Positions 61,848-64,000 of a stretch of 64,000 nucleotides of DNA are shown here, piece after piece; within the stretch, counting starts at the first letter, position 1; the number at the start of each line of letters is the position of its first letter. The translations under genes and the position numbers were made by a program. The DNA comes from CALBPI01 sp039821605. Lineage in GTDB: Bacteria; Pseudomonadota; Gammaproteobacteria; Steroidobacterales; Woeseiaceae. The notes beneath the pieces were generated by a model. The model saw only the letters and a program-made list of their open reading frames with translations. It did not search any database and was not told the origin of the DNA. The DNA lies in assembly GCA_039821605.1 (NCBI GenBank), contig JBCBNV010000002.1, positions 1 to 64,000 on the forward strand, written 5' to 3'.

Positions 61848-63263
61848 TCAGACGGGCTGGACGACGGCCGCAGGCTCGACGTCCTCGCGCGGGATGGTCT
61901 TCCAGACGTTCCAGGCGAGCAGGAACATGCCCGCGAAGAACAGGAAGCCGCCCGCCAGGCGGATGTAGTAGTAGGGGTAGCTTGCGATCACCGACTCGAT
62001 GAACGAGTAGGTGAGCGTGCCGTCTGCGTTGAAGGCGCGCCGCATGAGCCCCTGCTGGATGCCCGCGATCCACATCGACACGGTGTAGAGCACCACGCCA
62101 ATCGTCGACAGCCAGAAGTGCACGTCGATCATCTTGATCGAGTGCATCTGGGTCTTGTTGTAGAGCCGCGGGATCAGGCAGTAGAGGCTGCCGATCGTCA
62201 TCATGGCCACCCAGCCCAGCGCGCCGGAGTGCACGTGACCGATGGTCCAGTCGGTGTAGTGGCTGAGCGCGTTGACGGTCTTGATCGACATCATCGGGCC
62301 TTCGAAGGTCGACATGCCGTAGAACGACAGCGACACGATCATGAACTTGATGACCGGGTCGGTTCGGAGCTTATGCCAGGCGCCCGAGAGCGTCATGATG
62401 CCGTTGATCATGCCGCCCCAGGAGGGCGCCAGCAGGATCAGCGAGAACACCATGCCCAGCGACTGCGCCCAGTCGGGCAGCGAGGTGTAGTGCAGGTGAT
62501 GCGGGCCGGCCCACATGTAGATGGCGATGAGCGCCCAGAAGTGCACGACCGACAGCCGGTAGCTGTAGATCGGGCGTTCTGCCTGCTTGGGCACGAAGTA
62601 GTACATCATCCCGAGGAAGCCGGCGGTCAGGAAGAAGCCCACGGCGTTGTGCCCGTACCACCACTGCATCATCGCATCGACCACGCCCGAGTAGATGGGG
62701 TAGGACTTGGTCAGCGACACAGGGATCGACAGGTTGTTGAACACGTGCAGCACGGTCACGGTGATGATGAACGCGGCGTAAAACCAGTTCGCCACGTAGA
62801 TGTGCTTGATGCGCCGCTTCGCGATGGTGCCGAAGAACACGGCCGCGTAACTGAGCCAGACCACGGCGATGAGCAGGTCGATCGGCCACTCGAGCTCGGC
62901 GTACTCTTTACTCTGCGTGATCCCGAGCGGCAGCGTGACGGCTGCCAGCACGATGATCAGCTGCCAGCCCCAGAACGTGAAGCTCGCGAGTTTGTCGAAG
63001 GCCAGCCGGACGTGGCAGGTGCGTTGCACCACGTAGTAGCTCGTGGCGAACAGTGCCGAGCCCCCAAACGCGAAGATCACCGCGTTGGTGTGCAGCGGCC
63101 GCAGGCGGCTGTAGGTCAGGAACGGCAGGTCGAAGGTCAGGGCGGGCCAGATGAGCTGGGCCGCGATGAGCACGCCGACGAGCATGCCGACGATGCCCCA
63201 CAAGATCGTCGCCAGCGCGAACTGTCGCACCACCGTATCGTTGTAAGTTGCTGTTTTGTCCAT
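61848..63263 (-). CDS. ccoN: CcoN, catalytic subunit of cbb3 oxidase
   Basis: 471 residues, 12 helices. Haem and copper ligands are in place: LRPLHTNAVIFAFGGSALFA, MQWWYGHNAVGFFLTAGFLG (Cu His), YMWAGPHHLHYTSLPDWAQS (Cu His pair) and WTIGHVHSGALGWVAM (haem b3 and b His). It reduces oxygen at high affinity, so the cell can respire at low oxygen. First gene of ccoNOQP. An FNR/Anr-like box lies 83 bases upstream of its start. Confidence 0.97.
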   Translation of the reverse strand: MDKTATYNDTVVRQFALATILWGIVGMLVGVLIAAQLIWPALTFDLPFLTYSRLRPLHTNAVIFAFGGSALFATSYYVVQRTCHVRLAFDKLASFTFWGWQLIIVLAAVTLPLGITQSKEYAELEWPIDLLIAVVWLSYAAVFFGTIAKRRIKHIYVANWFYAAFIITVTVLHVFNNLSIPVSLTKSYPIYSGVVDAMMQWWYGHNAVGFFLTAGFLGMMYYFVPKQAERPIYSYRLSVVHFWALIAIYMWAGPHHLHYTSLPDWAQSLGMVFSLILLAPSWGGMINGIMTLSGAWHKLRTDPVIKFMIVSLSFYGMSTFEGPMMSIKTVNALSHYTDWTIGHVHSGALGWVAMMTIGSLYCLIPRLYNKTQMHSIKMIDVHFWLSTIGVVLYTVSMWIAGIQQGLMRRAFNADGTLTYSFIESVIASYPYYYIRLAGGFLFFAGMFLLAWNVWKTIPREDVEPAAVVQPV

Positions 63264-63345
63264 GTTTCAGTCATCCCCAAGGTGCTGATGCCCCGCCAGA
63301 TGGCCGGTCATGCGGCGACTCTATCCGGGGTGGCGTACACGCTAA

Positions 63346-63359
63346 ATGACCTGGATCAA
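63346..63359. promoter_or_regulatory. FNR/Anr-like box between ccoN and hemN
   Basis: On the minus strand TTGAT-CCAG-GTCAT matches TTGAT-N4-ATCAA with a perfect left half and 3 of 5 in the right. From its centre, a class II start (41.5 bases on) toward ccoN would fall at about 63,311. TAGAGT (63,318-63,323 on the minus strand) lies exactly where the -10 should be. It could also drive hemN in the other direction, where the -10 is less clear. Oxygen-responsive control of both genes is normal in related bacteria. Confidence 0.65.
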
Positions 63360-63429
63360 TTACGCGATTGCGGTATGTGCGTAGCCTTCGAGCCGTTTTC
63401 AATGTGCGGGCAGGCGCCCGGAGAACGCC

Positions 63430-64000
63430 ATGCAGCAGGCCGAACTCGAAATCCCCTCGCTGGACCTGATCCGCCGCTACGGCGTGACGGGGCCGCGCTT
63501 CACCTCGTATCCCACGGCGCTCTCATTCGATGAGGGCATTGGCGATGACGCCTTCCGAGAGGCGGTTGCCGACAGCAATGACCGATTGATGCCGGCGCCG
63601 CTGACGCTGTACGTGCATCTGCCGTTCTGTCGCACGCTCTGCTACTACTGCGGCTGCCACAAGAAGATCACCCGCAACGCTGAGTTGGTTGAGGACTACG
63701 TCAAGGCGCTGATCCGTGAGATCGCGACCAAGTCGGAGCTTGTCGATCGCGACCGCGTGGTCCGGGGCGTGCACTGGGGCGGCGGCACACCGACCTATCT
63801 CAGCCGGGATCAGCGCCGGATCATCATGGCCGCGCTGTCGGATCACTTCCCGCTCGCATCGGACTCCGCGCGAGACTTTTCGGTGGAGATCGACCCGCGA
63901 ACGATTGAAGTCGACGACCTCGCGTCGCTGCGCGGGCTGGGCTTCAATCGGGTGAGCTTTGGGGTGCAGGACTTCGATCCCGATGTGCAGCGCGCGGTGA
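63430..64000 (+). CDS. hemN: HemN-type oxygen-independent coproporphyrinogen III oxidase (partial, runs off the window)
   Basis: The first 190 residues are present, starting MQQAELEIPSLDLIRRYGVT. GGAGA precedes the ATG. The radical-SAM motif is LPFCRTLCYYCGCHKKITR (Cys-x3-Cys-x2-Cys), then VHWGGGTPTYLSRDQRRIIM, FSVEIDPRTIEVDDLASLRG and GFNRVSFGVQDFDPDVQRAV. The N-terminal RYGVTGPRFTSYPTAL is typical of true HemN. It makes protoporphyrinogen precursor without oxygen, which suits its place opposite the high-affinity oxidase. The 3' end lies outside the window. Confidence 0.95.
   Translation, partial: MQQAELEIPSLDLIRRYGVTGPRFTSYPTALSFDEGIGDDAFREAVADSNDRLMPAPLTLYVHLPFCRTLCYYCGCHKKITRNAELVEDYVKALIREIATKSELVDRDRVVRGVHWGGGTPTYLSRDQRRIIMAALSDHFPLASDSARDFSVEIDPRTIEVDDLASLRGLGFNRVSFGVQDFDPDVQRAV

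Noticed and set aside
61701..63533. 610-codon + strand open frame opposite ccoN and ccoO
   Set aside because: It is a shadow of ccoN/ccoO. It also overlaps the hemN start in another frame.

Overview
The window looks like part of a gammaproteobacterial chromosome. The ribosomal RNA operon end on the + strand (23S 3' end, 5S, terminator) has the gammaproteobacterial form. The protein families fit an aerobic or microaerobic marine or soil heterotroph: TonB-dependent receptor, sulfatase, GreB, CutA, the ccoNOQP-ccoGIS cytochrome cbb3 cluster and a hemN-type gene. I could not place it below class. Most of the window is GC-rich. Two stretches are visibly less GC-rich and full of orphan or damaged genes: about 600-2,900 and about 48,400-51,430.

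Layout: 1-520 holds the end of an rRNA operon, preceded by an inverted and different copy of a 23S 3' end (possible contig chimera). 656-2,076 is a three-gene cassette of unknown function. 2,367-4,823 has small envelope and hypothetical genes and a sulfatase relic. 4,947-9,437 is a single-chain xanthine dehydrogenase/aldehyde oxidase-like enzyme. 9,596-15,142 has two large exported proteins with polyproline tracts, an internally deleted LysE and an ankyrin protein. 15,361-18,273 is a LytS/LytTR-type two-component pair and an exported beta-propeller protein. 18,339-18,732 is a gutted beta-lactamase-like gene. 18,790-22,414 is a TetR-HlyD-ABC efflux operon, all ATGA-coupled, with a frameshift in the ATPase gene and a palindromic operator. 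22,579-36,393 mixes housekeeping and envelope genes (zinc-ribbon protein, sulfatase + greB, MFS, MarR + hydrolase, DUF2490, TPR/TolB-like, fructosamine-kinase-like, M23 peptidase, DUF1993, LytTR). 36,539-43,239 has outer-membrane proteins, glyoxalase-like and MAPEG proteins and a DUF5666 lipoprotein, broken up by palindromic repeats of the 'GTCATTGCGAGG' type.

43,637-48,021 is the most unusual locus. A Rieske domain fused to a ThDP-dependent enzyme is divergent from a four-gene coupled operon: two tiny membrane proteins, an MsrQ-like haem membrane domain fused to a Rieske domain, and a Tat-type exported Cys-rich protein. It reads like an undescribed electron-transfer system. 48,070-51,286 has cutA and then a degraded island containing the tail of an IS3-type transposase. 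51,442-54,021 is a DUF1501/DUF1800 pair. 54,152-54,895 is a five-copy 129-bp tandem repeat followed by a 28-bp repeat. 54,928-64,000 is the cbb3 oxidase structural and assembly cluster, divergent from a hemN-type gene, with one FNR/Anr-like box between them.

Tight translational coupling (ATGA, GTGA, TGATG and one probable CTGA) is a recurring style here. A second theme is relic genes that keep both ends, or only the tail, of a known family.
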